Assembly (NCBI GenBank): GCA_964545245.1
Contig: CAZJFC010000088.1
Location: 1-6,064, forward strand
Direction of reading: 5' to 3'
Source: CAZJFC01 sp964545245
GTDB lineage: Bacteria > Pseudomonadota > Alphaproteobacteria > Rickettsiales > 21-14-0-20-44-7
DNA: 6,064 nucleotides
Part shown: positions 5,940 through 6,064 of the stretch, piece by piece
Layout: every line of letters begins with the position of its first letter
Position numbering within the stretch: the first letter of the stretch is position 1
Position numbers and translations under genes: made by a program
Notes under the pieces: model-generated
Databases searched by the model: none
Seen by the model: only the letters and a program-made list of their open reading frames with translations
Told to the model about the DNA's origin: nothing

Positions 5940-5945
5940 TTCTTA

Positions 5946-5950
5946 CTCCC
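5946..5950 (-). promoter_or_regulatory. Shine-Dalgarno for the long-leader prepilin start
   Basis: On the minus strand GGGAG is followed by a 6-base spacer (TAAGAA) and the ATG at 5937-5939. This is the best ribosome binding site near the gene and the main reason for choosing the upstream start over the internal ATG at 5811-5813, which has none. Confidence 0.6.
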
Positions 5951-5956
5951 AGGTTA

Positions 5957-5987
5957 CAAACAAAAGGCCGCCAATCCTTTGGCAGCC
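5957..5987 (-). terminator. Intrinsic terminator just upstream of the prepilin gene
   Basis: Read on the minus strand, GGCTGCCAA (5987-5979) and TTGGCGGCC (5974-5966) form a 9-pair stem with one wobble and a 4-base AGGA loop, followed at once by TTTTGTTTGT (5965-5956). It has the classic stem plus T-run form in this direction and no T-run in the other. It probably ends transcription of a minus-strand gene or RNA lying mostly beyond 6064. Because it is only about 6 bases from the prepilin Shine-Dalgarno, it could also act as an attenuator for that gene. Confidence 0.75.
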
Positions 5988-6064
5988 GGGAGTTCAAAAA
6001 TCGTAACTGGACGATCGCAGCAATTTTTAGCCGCGAGGCATTGGACATATATTGCCGCCTCCCG

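Noticed and set aside
5830..6048. A 72-residue minus-strand reading frame (MSNASRLKIA...) with GGGAGG ahead of its ATG.
   Set aside because: It runs through the intrinsic terminator, the prepilin ribosome binding site and all the repeats in a different frame from the prepilin gene, and its sequence resembles no family I know. It is most likely a chance open frame.
5954..6064. A frame open from the right edge to a TAA at 5954 (minus strand), which could be the tail of an upstream gene.
   Set aside because: It would place the terminator stem and T-run inside the coding sequence. The frame ending at 6027, before the terminator, fits better, but 11 codons are too few to call a gene.

Overview
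The window looks like chromosomal DNA of an alphaproteobacterium, probably an uncultured or poorly characterised lineage. This rests on the protein families, on a composition close to half G+C, and on a dispersed repeat of the 'GTCATTGCGAG...' type that is common in alphaproteobacterial genomes. The taxonomic placement is an inference. No rRNA, tRNA, CRISPR array, transposase or phage gene is visible.

Layout: (1) 1-64 is a short non-coding edge with a small inverted repeat and possibly the end of another dispersed repeat. (2) 65-814, minus strand, is a YebC/PmpR-family protein. (3) 815-1022 is a divergent intergenic region with a GC-rich imperfect hairpin and an AT-rich tract that probably holds promoters for both directions. 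(4) 1023-4186, plus strand, is a tight three-gene run (gaps of 11 and 9 bases, likely an operon): a degenerate, probably non-catalytic EAL-domain protein, a PLP-dependent class I/II aminotransferase, and a TrmJ-type tRNA 2'-O-methyltransferase. (5) 4188-5939, minus strand, is a large protein with a type IV prepilin/pseudopilin N-terminus, converging on trmJ with one base between the stop codons. (6) 5940-6064 holds a good ribosome binding site and, just upstream, a clear intrinsic terminator reading on the minus strand.

The most unusual part is the 5' end of the prepilin gene (about 5796-5939). A strong Shine-Dalgarno site and ATG are separated from the prepilin signal by exactly 42 codons made largely of repetitive DNA: an 8-bp tandem repeat, a palindromic dispersed element and a 13-bp direct duplication. 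The reading frame stays open through all of it. The same 8-bp tandem repeat family occurs in frame inside trmJ, in the linker between its catalytic domain and its C-terminal tail. Coding sequence here appears to tolerate and translate small repeats, much as Rickettsia palindromic elements do. The terminator lies immediately in front of the prepilin Shine-Dalgarno, and a perfect TATAAT sits between two of the repeats. The gene could therefore be expressed either as a long-leader precursor or from a repeat-borne promoter with an internal start.

No functional link between the groups is evident. YebC and TrmJ are housekeeping translation/tRNA functions, the aminotransferase is metabolic, the EAL-like protein may be a regulatory or scaffolding relic of c-di-GMP signalling, and the prepilin-like protein is probably exported or surface associated.
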